From an uncultured Faecalibacterium sp. (GTDB taxonomy: Bacteria; Bacillota; Clostridia; Oscillospirales; Ruminococcaceae), in the NCBI GenBank assembly GCA_934561485.1, contig CAKTGS010000045.1, forward strand, positions 1 to 15,911: DNA of 15,911 nt. The letters are read 5' to 3'. This document shows, piece by piece, positions 1 to 6,095 of the stretch (within the stretch, counting starts at the first letter, position 1; every line of letters starts with the position of its first letter). The position numbers and the translations under genes were made by a program. The notes under the pieces were generated by a model that had not been told where the DNA came from, made no database searches, and worked only from the letters and a program-made list of their open reading frames with translations.

Positions 1-155
1 ATGATGCCCTGCTTGGCCAGCATGGCGGCGTGCACGCCGCTGCCGCGCATATCCTGCGCGATCATGCGCTGGTCGAAGCGGATGGAAGAATTGAAGTCGT
101 TGACGCGGGAGTCCACCGCCTTGGAAAACCGACCCTTCCAGAGTTGTTCTGCCAT
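1..155 (-). CDS. argH: Argininosuccinate lyase, N-terminal part (runs off the left edge)
   Basis: Argininosuccinate lyase splits argininosuccinate into arginine and fumarate, the last step of arginine synthesis, in the cytoplasm. Only the first 51 codons are in the window. They begin MAEQLWKGRF and contain SSIRFDQRMIAQDMRGSGVH, the conserved N-terminal signature of the fumarase/aspartase-superfamily lyase ArgH (LWxGRF, then SixFDxRLxxxDixGSxAH). The start at 155 is preceded by AAGGAG at 162-167 with good spacing, which fixes it. The gene lies downstream of argG on the same strand, 313 bases away. A terminator (345-398) and a repeat element (193-321) fill the gap, so argH may depend on read-through or on a promoter I could not find. 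The rest of the gene, including the catalytic SSxMPxKxNP loop, is outside the window. Confidence 0.93.
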   Translation of the reverse strand, partial: MAEQLWKGRFSKAVDSRVNDFNSSIRFDQRMIAQDMRGSGVHAAMLAKQGI

Positions 156-192
156 AATAAGCTCCTTAACCGTAAACAGGCAGCTATCCCGC

Positions 193-321
193 GCCCTCAT
201 CAGTCACCTTCGGTGACAGCTTCCCCCGACCGGGGGAAGCCTTCAAGGCACTGCCGTATCGAAAGCCTTCCCCCAGACGGGGGAAGGTGGCATGACGCGG
301 AGCGGCATGACGGATGAGGGT
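193..321. repeat. Hairpin-rich intergenic repeat, copy A (MITE/REP-like)
   Basis: A non-coding block of about 130 bases has imperfect terminal inverted repeats: GCCCTCATCAGTCA at 193 and TGACGGATGAGGG ending at 320. A perfect small hairpin GTCACC-TTC-GGTGAC (204-218) follows the left end. Two internal hairpins pair CTTCCCCC with GGGGGAAG. The architecture (terminal CCCTC.TC-GTCA, small hairpin, then CAGCTTCCCC-type arms) is shared with copies at 5186-5300 and 6110-6250, although the base sequence has diverged. It has no coding capacity and looks like a non-autonomous dispersed repeat. It sits in the argG-argH gap. Confidence 0.7.
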
Positions 322-344
322 GCAATTTCTGCCGATAAAATATT

Positions 345-398
345 TCTTATAAAAACGGCAAAGCCGCCGCAGGGGAAAACGCTCCTGCGGCGGTGCCG
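345..398 (-). terminator. Intrinsic terminator after argG
   Basis: The inner stem pairs 364-373 with 384-393 (CCGCCGCAGG, perfect 10 bp). It is extended by CGGCA (356-360) pairing with TGCCG (394-398) across a three-base bulge. On the minus strand it is followed directly by TTTTTATAAG. It lies about 70 bases past the argG stop and points toward argH. Confidence 0.75.
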
Positions 399-468
399 CC
401 GGCAACGATGCCGGTGTGAGAACCCGCGTGTGAAAGTGTGAAAACACACGCAGTCGAAAATGTTGCGA

Positions 469-1701
469 TTACTTGACCTCCGGCCAGTTCTTGGACAGCT
501 TTGCGCGCTCCTTGATGGACAGGCCGAACAGGTTGATGAAGCCGGTGGCATCGGACTGGTCGTAGTCCTTATCGACGCCGAAGGAAGCGGTCTGCTCATC
601 GTACAGGGTGTACGGAGAGGTGACACCGGCGTTGACCATGTTGCCCTTGTAAAGCTTCAGCTTCACATCGCCGGTCACGGTCTTTTCCAGACTGTCGGCA
701 AAGGCATCCAGAGCCTCACGCAGCGGGGTGAACCACTGGCCGTTGTACACGATGTCGGCGTACTTCTGGGCCAGCTGAGCCTTGAAGTGAGCGCTTTCCT
801 TGTCCAGCGTGATGGTCTCCAGCACATCGATGGCCTTGTACAGGATGGCGCCGCCGGGAGTCTCGTACACGCCGCGGCTCTTCATGCCCACCAGACGGTT
901 CTCCACGATGTCCAGCAGACCGATGCCGTTGGCGCCGCCCAGCTTGTTCAGGTATTCCACCAGCTCCACAGCGCCCATTTCCTTGCCGTCCACGGCGGTA
1001 GGGATGCCCTTTTCAAAGTGGATGGTCACATAAGTCGGGGTGTCGGGAGCCTGCTCCGGGCTGACACCCAGCTCCAGGAAGCCGGGCTTGTTGTACTGCG
1101 GCTCGTTGGCGGGGCTTTCCAGATCCAGACCCTCGTGGCTCAAATGCCACAGGTTCTTGTCCTTGGAGTAGTTGGTCTCGCGGTTGATCTTCAGGGGAAT
1201 GTGGTGTGCCTCGGCGTAGTCGATCTCCTCGTCACGGCTCTTGATGTCCCACTCACGCCACGGAGCAATGATGGCCATATCGGGGCAGAAAGCCTTGAGG
1301 GTCAGCTCAAAACGCACCTGGTCGTTGCCCTTGCCGGTGCAGCCATGGCAGATGGCGTCAGCGCCTTCCTTGATGGCGATGTCTGCCAGTGCCTTGGCGA
1401 TGCACGGACGTGCAAAGCTGGTACCCAGCAGGTAGTCCTCGTACTTTGCGCCGAACTTCAGGGTGGGGAAGATGTAGTTCTCCACAAAGTCCTTCTTCAG
1501 GTCCAGCACATACAGCTTGGATGCGCCGGTAGCCTTGGCCTTTTCCTCCAGGCCGTCCAGCTCGGTGCCCTGGCCCACATCACCGGAAACGGCAATGACT
1601 TCGCAGTTGTTGTAGTTTTCCTTCAGCCAGGGAATGATGATGGAGGTATCCAGACCGCCGGAGTAAGCCAGAACGACTTTTTTGATGTCTTCCTTTTTCA
1701 T
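469..1701 (-). CDS. argG: Argininosuccinate synthase
   Basis: ArgG joins citrulline and aspartate using ATP to give argininosuccinate, the penultimate step of arginine synthesis (cytosolic homotetramer). The 410-residue protein is the usual family length. Residues 12-20 are the [11 protein letters not shown]-loop that binds [16 protein letters not shown] (about 92-104) and [14 protein letters not shown] (about 119-132) are the conserved substrate-binding blocks. I chose the ATG at 1701 because AAGGAG sits at 1710-1715 and the family N-terminus starts just before [10 protein letters not shown]. The longer frame to 1749 has no ribosome site. A promoter is visible at 1792-1819, giving a leader of about 85 bases. 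argH lies downstream past a terminator and a repeat. The paired AT-rich palindromes at 1886-1928 lie upstream and could in principle serve this gene too. Confidence 0.97.
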   Translation of the reverse strand: MKKEDIKKVVLAYSGGLDTSIIIPWLKENYNNCEVIAVSGDVGQGTELDGLEEKAKATGASKLYVLDLKKDFVENYIFPTLKFGAKYEDYLLGTSFARPCIAKALADIAIKEGADAICHGCTGKGNDQVRFELTLKAFCPDMAIIAPWREWDIKSRDEEIDYAEAHHIPLKINRETNYSKDKNLWHLSHEGLDLESPANEPQYNKPGFLELGVSPEQAPDTPTYVTIHFEKGIPTAVDGKEMGAVELVEYLNKLGGANGIGLLDIVENRLVGMKSRGVYETPGGAILYKAIDVLETITLDKESAHFKAQLAQKYADIVYNGQWFTPLREALDAFADSLEKTVTGDVKLKLYKGNMVNAGVTSPYTLYDEQTASFGVDKDYDQSDATGFINLFGLSIKERAKLSKNWPEVK

Positions 1702-1791
1702 GATGATTGCTCCTTTTAAAAATACACTTTTGTTCTCTGATGCAAGCATCCCTCTTGCACCCTCTCGCGTCTTGCTGTTTGCTATGCTTTT

Positions 1792-1819
1792 ATTATACGC
1801 GGCGCGGTTTTTGCGTCAA
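1792..1819 (-). promoter_or_regulatory. argG promoter
   Basis: On the minus strand the -35 hexamer is TTGACG (1814-1819), followed by a 16-base spacer and a perfect TATAAT -10 (1792-1797). The predicted transcription start is near 1785. It stands out as AT-rich among GC-rich sequence. Confidence 0.8.
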
Positions 1820-1885
1820 TGCCGAAAACCGCCAAACCTTGGCCGCTTTTGCAGTGCGTTTTGGTTTATTTTGTATCTTTATGCA

Positions 1886-1928
1886 TTATTTGAATCATAT
1901 ATTCAAATAATATACATTTCAAATGTAT
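1886..1928. promoter_or_regulatory. Two adjacent AT-rich palindromes over a plus-strand promoter
   Basis: The first palindrome (1886-1910) has perfect 10-base arms, TTATTTGAAT and ATTCAAATAA, around CATAT. The second (1912-1928) is ATACATTT-C-AAATGTAT, perfect 8-base arms. Their centres are 22 bases apart, about two helical turns. A plausible plus-strand promoter overlaps both: TTGAAT (1890-1895), 17-base spacer, TACATT (1913-1918). The layout fits a repressor-controlled promoter for the small gene at 1979. The first palindrome has TGAAT/ATTCA half-sites like an ARG box, but its centre is one base longer than the usual four. Confidence 0.6.
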
Positions 1929-1978
1929 TTTTACAGGGGCGGCCGGCCGGGGCAGGCAGCCGTAAGGAGGGTATTTTT

Positions 1979-2175
1979 ATGAAGTTAAGGCTGCTCAGCG
2001 GCGTTCTTGCGGCAAGCATGGTGCTGAGCCTGTGCCCCGTTTCTGCATTCGCAGAATATACAGGAGGGGTATATCTCATGACGCGGTAACGGCGCAGGAG
2101 CCGGATGCAGATATGACCCTGCAGGTGCAGGTGATCAAGGCGTGGAACGCCGCCCAGAAGCTCAAGAACAACTGA
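1979..2175 (+). pseudogene. Small secreted protein gene with a frameshift in a G run
   Basis: No family recognised. The ATG at 1979 follows AAGGAGG (1963-1969). The first 25 codons encode a clear signal peptide: MKLRL, then a hydrophobic core, then VSAFA before EYTGG. The frame stops at 2087-2089 after only 36 codons. The minus-one frame from about 2068 stays open to the TGA at 2173-2175 and encodes SHDAVTAQEPDADMTLQVQ and then VIKAWNAAQKLKNN. Its codons have the G/C-ending bias of local genes and it ends right before a terminator. One extra G in the GGGG run at 2066-2069 would join both parts into a 65-residue exported protein. I therefore read it as one gene broken by a one-base deletion, a variable G tract, or a sequencing error. 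A stand-alone 36-residue product is possible but less likely. Confidence 0.6.
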
Positions 2176-2203
2176 TGCTCTGCGTTTTTTCAAAAGACCG
2201 CAA

Positions 2204-2240
2204 AGGAGCCGCCCGGCTCGGCCGGGCGGCTCCTGTTTGT
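2204..2240. terminator. Bidirectional intrinsic terminator
   Basis: A perfect 14-bp stem (2204-2217 with 2221-2234, AGGAGCCGCCCGGC) has a TCG loop. It is followed on the plus strand by TGTTTGTTGTT and on the minus strand by TTTGCGGTCTTTTG. It lies between convergent genes: the small secreted gene on the plus strand and the GIY-YIG gene on the minus strand. Confidence 0.85.
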
Positions 2241-2243
2241 TGT

Positions 2244-2561
2244 TCAGTGATTTTGTTTTTCCACCCCAAACGGGCACCCGGCGGTCTGCCATGCGGCACA
2301 GAGAAGTTCCTTTTGGGCCTTGGGCAGCTTTTTCAGGGCGGCTTCCCGGCGCAGGGCGGCCGATTTATCCGCGCAGCGCTCCACATAGGCAAAGCCCACT
2401 GCGCCCCTGGCGCGGGTATAGCGGGCGCCCCGGCCGCTTTGGTGGGCTTTCAGGCGAGCGGCCGGGTCGTTGGTCCAGCCGGTGTAAAGCTGGCCGCCGG
2501 TGCAGCGCACCATATACACAAACGCGGCTTTGGGCCGCGCCGGGCGGTCAGATGCGGCCAT
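2244..2561 (-). CDS. GIY-YIG nuclease-superfamily protein (UPF0213/YhbQ-like)
   Basis: This is a 105-residue single-domain GIY-YIG protein. The motif appears as FVYMVRC (14-20) and LYTGWTND (25-32). Next come R36 in ARLKAH, the family block GARYTRARGAVGFAYVE (45-61), and E73 in ALRREAALKKL, at the usual place for the catalytic glutamate. Such stand-alone proteins are common in bacteria. E. coli YhbQ is the reference and has been reported to have DNase activity, but the cellular role is unclear. The start overlaps the end of the upstream MYG1-like gene by 14 bases (ATG at 2561, upstream stop at 2548), so the two are probably translationally coupled. A terminator lies just past its stop. Confidence 0.9.
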   Translation of the reverse strand: MAASDRPARPKAAFVYMVRCTGGQLYTGWTNDPAARLKAHQSGRGARYTRARGAVGFAYVERCADKSAALRREAALKKLPKAQKELLCAAWQTAGCPFGVEKQNH

Positions 2562-3375
2562 TGTTTTTCAGCACCTGACGGCAGGCGGCCAGCGCGGTCT
2601 CCTTGTCCTTGGCGGTAATGAGGAAGCGGCTGGCATGGCAGAAGCTGATGCCCGGGATGCCGCTCTTCTGCTCAATGACTTCCTGCGGCTGACCCGCCCA
2701 GCTCTGGGGGAAGGGCAGCTTGGGGCGCTTGGTCTTGTGGTCGGTCACGCACTGGGCGCTCCACCCGCCGCGCTGGCTGGGGTACACCACAAACAGGGCG
2801 TCCGTCTTGTACAGGCCGTTTTTCCAGGGCAGGTAGCAGGGCAGTACCACAATGCCGTCCCGGGAGTTCTGATACGCCTGCTGCACTTTTTCGTCTGCGC
2901 GGTTCACGGCGTTGGCGCTGTCGATCTGATGTTCCAGGATCTGTTTTGCCACCGCCACCGCTTGAAAGAAGCAGGCATCCTGATCTTCCTTGGAGTCCCA
3001 CACCGGGTTGAAAAAACCAATGGCATCGCACAGGCTGTTCTGCTCGCCGGTGTTGTCGTTCAGGTCCAGCGGCTGGATGAAGTTTTCATCGATCAGCCGC
3101 GCCTGGCGCTCGCCCACAAGGCCGGGGCCGAGCACCCGCCACAGCAGGCCGAAGGCTGCATAGGGCACGCCGTTGGGGCGGCACTCCCGGGGTTCCTGGT
3201 GGTGGTCGAACATGCCAAAGCCAATGTCATACACAATGCCGTCAAAGTCATCGGGCACCGCAAAACCGCGGGTGATCTTGATATCCGGCCGCAGGATCTG
3301 CAGCAGGGCCGTGGCAAACACATCGTCTGCATGGAATTTGCCGGCATGGGTAAAGCCGTTTGCGGGAATTTTCAT
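2548..3375 (-). CDS. MYG1/UPF0160-family metal-dependent hydrolase (DHH-like)
   Basis: The 275-residue protein begins with FTHAGKFHADDVFATALL, whose H15-A-D17-D18 is the first metal-binding motif of the MYG1 family. VYDIGFGMFDHHQ follows, with D57-H58-H59 giving the DHH-type second motif. Eukaryotic MYG1 is a 3'-5' RNA exonuclease. The bacterial proteins are annotated as metal-dependent hydrolases with no settled role, so RNA or nucleotide phosphodiester hydrolysis is an inference. I chose the ATG at 3375 because GAGG lies 8 bases upstream. An in-frame ATG at 3393 (MNEVPFM) would leave almost no leader after the promoter at 3408-3436 and has no ribosome site. It is the first gene of a two-gene operon with the overlapping GIY-YIG gene. 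Confidence 0.88.
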   Translation of the reverse strand: MKIPANGFTHAGKFHADDVFATALLQILRPDIKITRGFAVPDDFDGIVYDIGFGMFDHHQEPRECRPNGVPYAAFGLLWRVLGPGLVGERQARLIDENFIQPLDLNDNTGEQNSLCDAIGFFNPVWDSKEDQDACFFQAVAVAKQILEHQIDSANAVNRADEKVQQAYQNSRDGIVVLPCYLPWKNGLYKTDALFVVYPSQRGGWSAQCVTDHKTKRPKLPFPQSWAGQPQEVIEQKSGIPGISFCHASRFLITAKDKETALAACRQVLKNNGRI

Positions 3376-3407
3376 GAAAGGTACCTCATTCATCCATATT
3401 TGATACC

Positions 3408-3436
3408 AGTATAGCACACTTTGCGGCGGGGGACAA
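3408..3436 (-). promoter_or_regulatory. Promoter of the MYG1-like/GIY-YIG operon
   Basis: On the minus strand the -35 is TTGTCC (3431-3436), followed by a 17-base spacer and TATACT (3408-3413). The predicted start is near 3402, giving a leader of about 27 bases ahead of the ATG at 3375. Confidence 0.7.
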
Positions 3437-3450
3437 ACACCACCACCAAA

Positions 3451-3486
3451 AAAGAAACAGCATCCCGCCGGAAAACGGGATGCTGT
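3451..3486 (-). terminator. Left-end terminator of the antisense/small-ORF module
   Basis: A perfect 11-bp stem (3457-3467 with 3476-3486, ACAGCATCCCG) has an 8-base loop. On the minus strand it is followed by TTTCTTTTTTGG; on the plus strand there is no T run. It therefore stops minus-strand transcripts coming from 3500-3800. No protein gene on that strand needs it, which supports a minus-strand RNA there. It also insulates the next operon's promoter. Confidence 0.8.
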
Positions 3487-3500
3487 GCTGTCGAAATGCC

Positions 3501-3529
3501 TTGCCTTTTGGCATATCCTGTGTTATTTT
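3501..3529 (+). promoter_or_regulatory. Probable promoter of the 27-codon ORF
   Basis: TTGCCT (3501-3506), a 17-base spacer, then TATTTT (3524-3529) directly preceded by TGT, an extended -10. The start would be near 3535, exactly at a 6-bp hairpin (TGCCGC 3535-3540 with GCGGCA 3552-3557), so the transcript would begin with a 5' stem-loop. Confidence 0.5.
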
Positions 3530-3587
3530 ATAAGTGCCGCTCTTTTCAAGCGCGGCAGGGACACTGCATACAACGGCAGGCGGTTGG

Positions 3588-3613
3588 CTCCCACTTCCGA
3601 AAGGAGGTGAGAG
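3588..3613 (+). promoter_or_regulatory. Hairpin hiding the ribosome binding site of the 27-codon ORF
   Basis: CACTTCC (3592-3598) pairs with GGAGGTG (3603-3609) across a GAAA tetraloop (one G-U pair). After one mismatch the stem continues with CTC (3588-3590) and GAG (3611-3613). The buried GGAGGTGAG is an almost ideal Shine-Dalgarno, seven bases before the ATG. In the folded RNA, initiation would be strongly reduced, as in many type I toxin mRNAs. Confidence 0.65.
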
Positions 3614-3615
3614 AG

Positions 3616-3699
3616 ATGCCCATTACTTTGACGTTCCATATTTTTGGACTTGTTTTCACAATCAAGGTAAAAAGCGAAAACCGCCACCGGGCAGGGTGA
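3616..3699 (+). CDS. 27-residue hydrophobic, basic-tailed peptide (possible type I toxin or regulated small protein)
   Basis: The peptide is MPITLTFHIFGLVFTIKVK followed by SENRHRAG. Residues 3-18 are almost all hydrophobic or threonine, a pattern fitting a short membrane segment or an amphipathic beta strand. The last nine residues are polar and basic. Evidence for translation is the near-perfect GGAGGTGAGAGAG leader at 3603-3615. The last eight codons and the stop form a terminator-type hairpin (3676-3707), so peptide and RNA structure share the same bases. A near-consensus promoter on the opposite strand (3767-3795) would make an antisense RNA over this end. I do not recognise a named family. 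I have an impression that short ORFs ending in ENRH occur in other gut Firmicutes, but cannot verify it. The toxin role is inferred from architecture only; a regulatory leader peptide or small membrane protein are alternatives. Confidence 0.6.
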   Translation: MPITLTFHIFGLVFTIKVKSENRHRAG

Positions 3700-3760
3700 C
3701 GGTTTTCTTTGAAAATCCAAACTCTGTAAGGGACTAACCGCTTGTCGCAGTGTCCTTTCT
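3668..3760 (-). ncRNA. Predicted antisense RNA to the 27-codon ORF
   Basis: Starting about seven bases past the -10 at 3767-3772, a minus-strand RNA would run from near 3760. It meets the hairpin 3676-3707, followed on that strand by GCTTTTTACC, giving an RNA of about 90 bases complementary to the last codons and 3' untranslated part of the ORF mRNA. Incomplete termination would give a product of about 305 bases ending at the 3451-3486 terminator and covering the whole mRNA. No credible ORF was found on this strand. The prediction rests on promoter and terminator geometry only. Confidence 0.5.
3676..3707. terminator. Terminator-like hairpin overlapping the ORF stop codon
   Basis: Bases 3676-3688 pair with 3695-3707 (12 pairs, one mismatch) around a 6-base loop. 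On the minus strand a GCTTTTTACC tract follows, a good terminator. On the plus strand only TTTG follows, so termination there should be weak. The TGA stop (3697-3699) is inside the right arm. Confidence 0.7.
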
Positions 3761-3766
3761 GTTTGT

Positions 3767-3795
3767 ATTATAACAATCCCCTCTGCCGCTGTCAA
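3767..3795 (-). promoter_or_regulatory. Near-consensus antisense promoter
   Basis: On the minus strand, TTGACA (3790-3795), a 17-base spacer, then TATAAT (3767-3772): a perfect sigma-A consensus with ideal spacing. No protein gene begins downstream of it on that strand before the terminators at 3676 and 3451, so it most likely makes a non-coding RNA. It is one of the best promoter matches in the window. Confidence 0.85.
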
Positions 3796-3819
3796 GCCTG
3801 CAGAGGGGATCCTTTTTTA
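3776..3819 (+). terminator. Right-end terminator of the small-ORF module
   Basis: A perfect 11-bp stem (3776-3786 with 3800-3810, ATCCCCTCTGC) is followed by CCTTTTTTA. It would end the plus-strand mRNA of the 27-codon ORF. Its loop and left arm contain the -35 and spacer of the antisense promoter, so the two signals are interleaved. On the minus strand the tail is poor, though it may still mark the end of the ATP-grasp transcript. Confidence 0.8.
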
Positions 3820-3834
3820 TTTCGGTTCGCAGTT

Positions 3835-5145
3835 TTATTTCCGTGCTTTGCGGGCCGGTTTCTTGGCCGGGGCGGGGACCGTTTCCGGCTCGCCCAGGGC
3901 CAACACCTGGGTCAGTTCTGCCTGCACCTTTGCGTTGGCGGCATCGGTCACGGCCAGCACATCGGAGTAGAACTGCTCCATGCCCTCACGGGTGGAGAAG
4001 TTTGCCACATACATCTGGTTGCCCATGGCACCGGACAGCGCCTCCGGGATGCGGTCCACCATGCGCATATTTTCCTGGTACTTCTGCATGATCTGCTCGT
4101 GGCTGTACACAAAGTGCTTGCCATCGCGGCGGCCGGCAAAGGCACAGTAGAAGTGCTCGCCCACCGGCATATCGGTGCCGCCAAAGGCGATCATATCGGC
4201 CCAGATTTTGTACACGTTGGTGGAGCGGGCAAAGTTGATCATATCCGGGGTAAAGCCGCCGCAGGGACGCATGTTGACTTCCAGTGCCACGATCTGACCC
4301 TTTTTGCCCATGCTGGCCTGATCCTCGGTCATGCGGAAGAACTCAAAGTGGATGAAGCGGCTCTTGACGCCAAAGCTCTTGACGGCGGCACGGCCTGCGG
4401 CGCGGGTGTCCTCGGGCAGGTCCTTGATGATGTAATAGATGGAGTTGTCGTTGTCGTTCACAATGTCCATGATGGACACGGGGCTGACGTTGCCGGCCTC
4501 AAAAATGGGGTTGCCGTTGGCGTCAATGATGGCATCGTAGCTGTTCACCTCTGCCCGGACGAACTCCTCCATGATGTACTCCACATCCGGGTGATGGGCC
4601 GTCTTTTGGACGAGGAACTTTTTCAGGTCCTCATCGCTGGACAGCTTGTGGGTATCGGATGCGCCCACGCCGTTGTCCGGCTTGACCACCACCGGGTAGC
4701 CCACCTCATCAATGAACTTTTTGCAGCCGTCAAAATCGTCCACCATGTGGTAGCGGGCGGTGGCGATGCCGGCCTTCTGATAATACTCCTTCATCTTGCT
4801 CTTGTACTTGATGCGGAGCATGTCGGAAGTCTGGAAGCCACTGGTGATGTGGAAATCGGTGCGCAGGGCAGCGTCCCGCTCCAGCCAGTATTCATTGTTG
4901 GACTCCAGCCAGTCAATGCGGCCGTGCTTGAAGGTGAGGAAGGCCACAGCGCGGTAGACCTCATCGTAGTTTTCCAGGCTGTTCACCTTGTAGTATTCGT
5001 TCAGGCTTTCCTTCAGCTCCGGCTTCAGCTCATCGTAGGGCTGGTCGCCGATGCCCAGCACATTCATGCCGTTGTTTTTCAGTTCCCGGCAGAACTGCCA
5101 GTAGTTGGTGGGAAAGTTGGGCGAAATAAAAATGAAATTCTGCAT
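3835..5145 (-). CDS. ATP-grasp superfamily ligase (carboxylate-amine ligase-like)
   Basis: The 436-residue protein belongs to the ATP-grasp superfamily, which activates a carboxylate as acyl-phosphate and couples it to an amine or thiol. The nucleotide-binding strand with the ATP lysine is YPVVVKPDNGVGAS (150-163). EEFVRAEVNSYDAI (193-206) follows, with HFEFFR (266-271). EVNMRPCGG (289-297) carries the metal-binding Glu and Asn and the phosphate-contacting Arg. The N-terminal 90 residues look like a pre-ATP-grasp domain. The tail is Pro/Ala and Lys/Arg rich (PAPAKKPARKARK). The substrate is not recognisable. I chose the ATG at 5145: GAGG sits about 12 bases upstream, and the longer frame simply reads through a repeat element. 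Two esterase genes lie upstream on the same strand, suggesting a shared pathway such as making and trimming an amide- or ester-linked compound. Confidence is high for the fold, low for function. Confidence 0.85.
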   Translation of the reverse strand: MQNFIFISPNFPTNYWQFCRELKNNGMNVLGIGDQPYDELKPELKESLNEYYKVNSLENYDEVYRAVAFLTFKHGRIDWLESNNEYWLERDAALRTDFHITSGFQTSDMLRIKYKSKMKEYYQKAGIATARYHMVDDFDGCKKFIDEVGYPVVVKPDNGVGASDTHKLSSDEDLKKFLVQKTAHHPDVEYIMEEFVRAEVNSYDAIIDANGNPIFEAGNVSPVSIMDIVNDNDNSIYYIIKDLPEDTRAAGRAAVKSFGVKSRFIHFEFFRMTEDQASMGKKGQIVALEVNMRPCGGFTPDMINFARSTNVYKIWADMIAFGGTDMPVGEHFYCAFAGRRDGKHFVYSHEQIMQKYQENMRMVDRIPEALSGAMGNQMYVANFSTREGMEQFYSDVLAVTDAANAKVQAELTQVLALGEPETVPAPAKKPARKARK

Positions 5146-5185
5146 GGTTTTATGATTCCTCTTTCCTCTATAAACCTCTATAAAA

Positions 5186-5300
5186 ACTCCCTCCGTCACG
5201 GCTTCGCCGTGCCAGTTCCCTCTGGGGGAGCCTTTTTCGTTGCGGAGAACTTTTGCAAGGCCCCTTGCCATGAGGGGGCTGTCTACGAAACCGGGGGAGT
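5186..5300. repeat. Hairpin-rich intergenic repeat, copy B
   Basis: This copy fills almost the whole gap between the first esterase and the ATP-grasp gene. It begins CTCCCTCCGTCA, carries a perfect small hairpin CACGGC-TTC-GCCGTG (5197-5211), then CCAGTTCCCTCTGGGGGAGCC, and ends CCGGGGGAG. It has the same order of parts as the copies at 193-321 and 6110-6250. No coding evidence. Confidence 0.7.
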
Positions 5301-5307
5301 CCCCTGT

Positions 5308-6066
5308 TTACTGCTGTCCCAGAATATACGGCATGTAATACGCAGTCTGTTTATACCACCAGTTCCAGTCGTGGTTGACATCGTGGCCCCACAGGTCCAC
5401 CCAGACGGGGATGTGCTTGGCCTCGAAAATGCGCTTCAGGAACCATGTGGTGTCCGGCCGCTCCCAGTCGCCCTGACCGCAGCAGATGACCGCCTTCTGG
5501 CTGCGGTACAGCTGCATGTAGGGGTGGTCCTCCGGGAAGTTCTTCATGTAATCCACAGGGGAGTTCATGTACACCAGCTCGTCCATATAGTCGCCGAAAC
5601 CGTAGTGGGCAGTGTAGATGCCGCTGAGAGCCAGGCACCCGCAGAACACGTCCGGGCGGCGCAGATACAGGTTCACCGCGTGGGTAGCACCCAGGCTGCA
5701 GCCAAAGGCAATGACGCCGGGCAGGTCGGCCCAGCCGTTGCGCTCTTTGGCCATGTACTGGATCTTGGGCACGGCTTCGTCCACAATGTAATGCAGCCAC
5801 TGCTCATACCGGCGGATGCGCCAGTAGGGGTTGCCCTGGGAGTCCGACCAGGTCTCCTGGTCCAGCGTGTCGATGGAGATCACCATGATCTGGCCGGACT
5901 CGATCCAGGGTGCCAGGGTATCGTTCATGTGAAAATTTTCAAAGTCGTAAAAGTGGCCGTCCTGGCAGGGGATGTACAGCATCGGGCGGCCGGCATGACC
6001 GTAGATCTTGCACTCCATATCCCGGCCAAGGGCAGGGCTGTAATCCTTGAAATACTGCATTTCCAT
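5308..6066 (-). CDS. Esterase-D-like alpha/beta hydrolase
   Basis: The 252-residue cytoplasmic protein has an alpha/beta-hydrolase fold of the putative-esterase family (PF00756 type). The nucleophile elbow is FGCSLGATHA (121-130) with Ser124. D200 or D205 in GQGDWERPDT and H228 or H232 in WGHDVNHDWNWW are in the right order to complete the triad. There is no signal peptide. I chose the ATG at 6066 because AAGGAGG lies at 6074-6080. The longer frame has no ribosome site. Family members hydrolyse small esters, S-formylglutathione, mycolyl or feruloyl esters and siderophore esters; the substrate here is unknown. The neighbour upstream (6265-7035) is a second, clearly different member, and the ATP-grasp ligase is downstream. 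A possible promoter (TTGACT 6118-6123, TAAAAA 6096-6101) borrows its -35 from the end of repeat copy C. Confidence 0.87.
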   Translation of the reverse strand: MEMQYFKDYSPALGRDMECKIYGHAGRPMLYIPCQDGHFYDFENFHMNDTLAPWIESGQIMVISIDTLDQETWSDSQGNPYWRIRRYEQWLHYIVDEAVPKIQYMAKERNGWADLPGVIAFGCSLGATHAVNLYLRRPDVFCGCLALSGIYTAHYGFGDYMDELVYMNSPVDYMKNFPEDHPYMQLYRSQKAVICCGQGDWERPDTTWFLKRIFEAKHIPVWVDLWGHDVNHDWNWWYKQTAYYMPYILGQQ

Positions 6067-6095
6067 GGTGGTTCCTCCTTTGTTGACGATGGTCA

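Noticed and set aside
2548..3417. Longer N-terminus for the MYG1-like protein beginning at 3417 or 3393
   Set aside because: The extension would start at or upstream of the predicted transcription start near 3402 and lacks a ribosome site. GAGG at the right distance supports the ATG at 3375.
3523..3795. A 90-codon minus-strand ORF over the small-ORF module
   Set aside because: Its ATG lies at the -35 of the perfect minus-strand promoter, so it is not in the transcript as a start, and it has no ribosome site. The minus-strand RNA is better read as non-coding.
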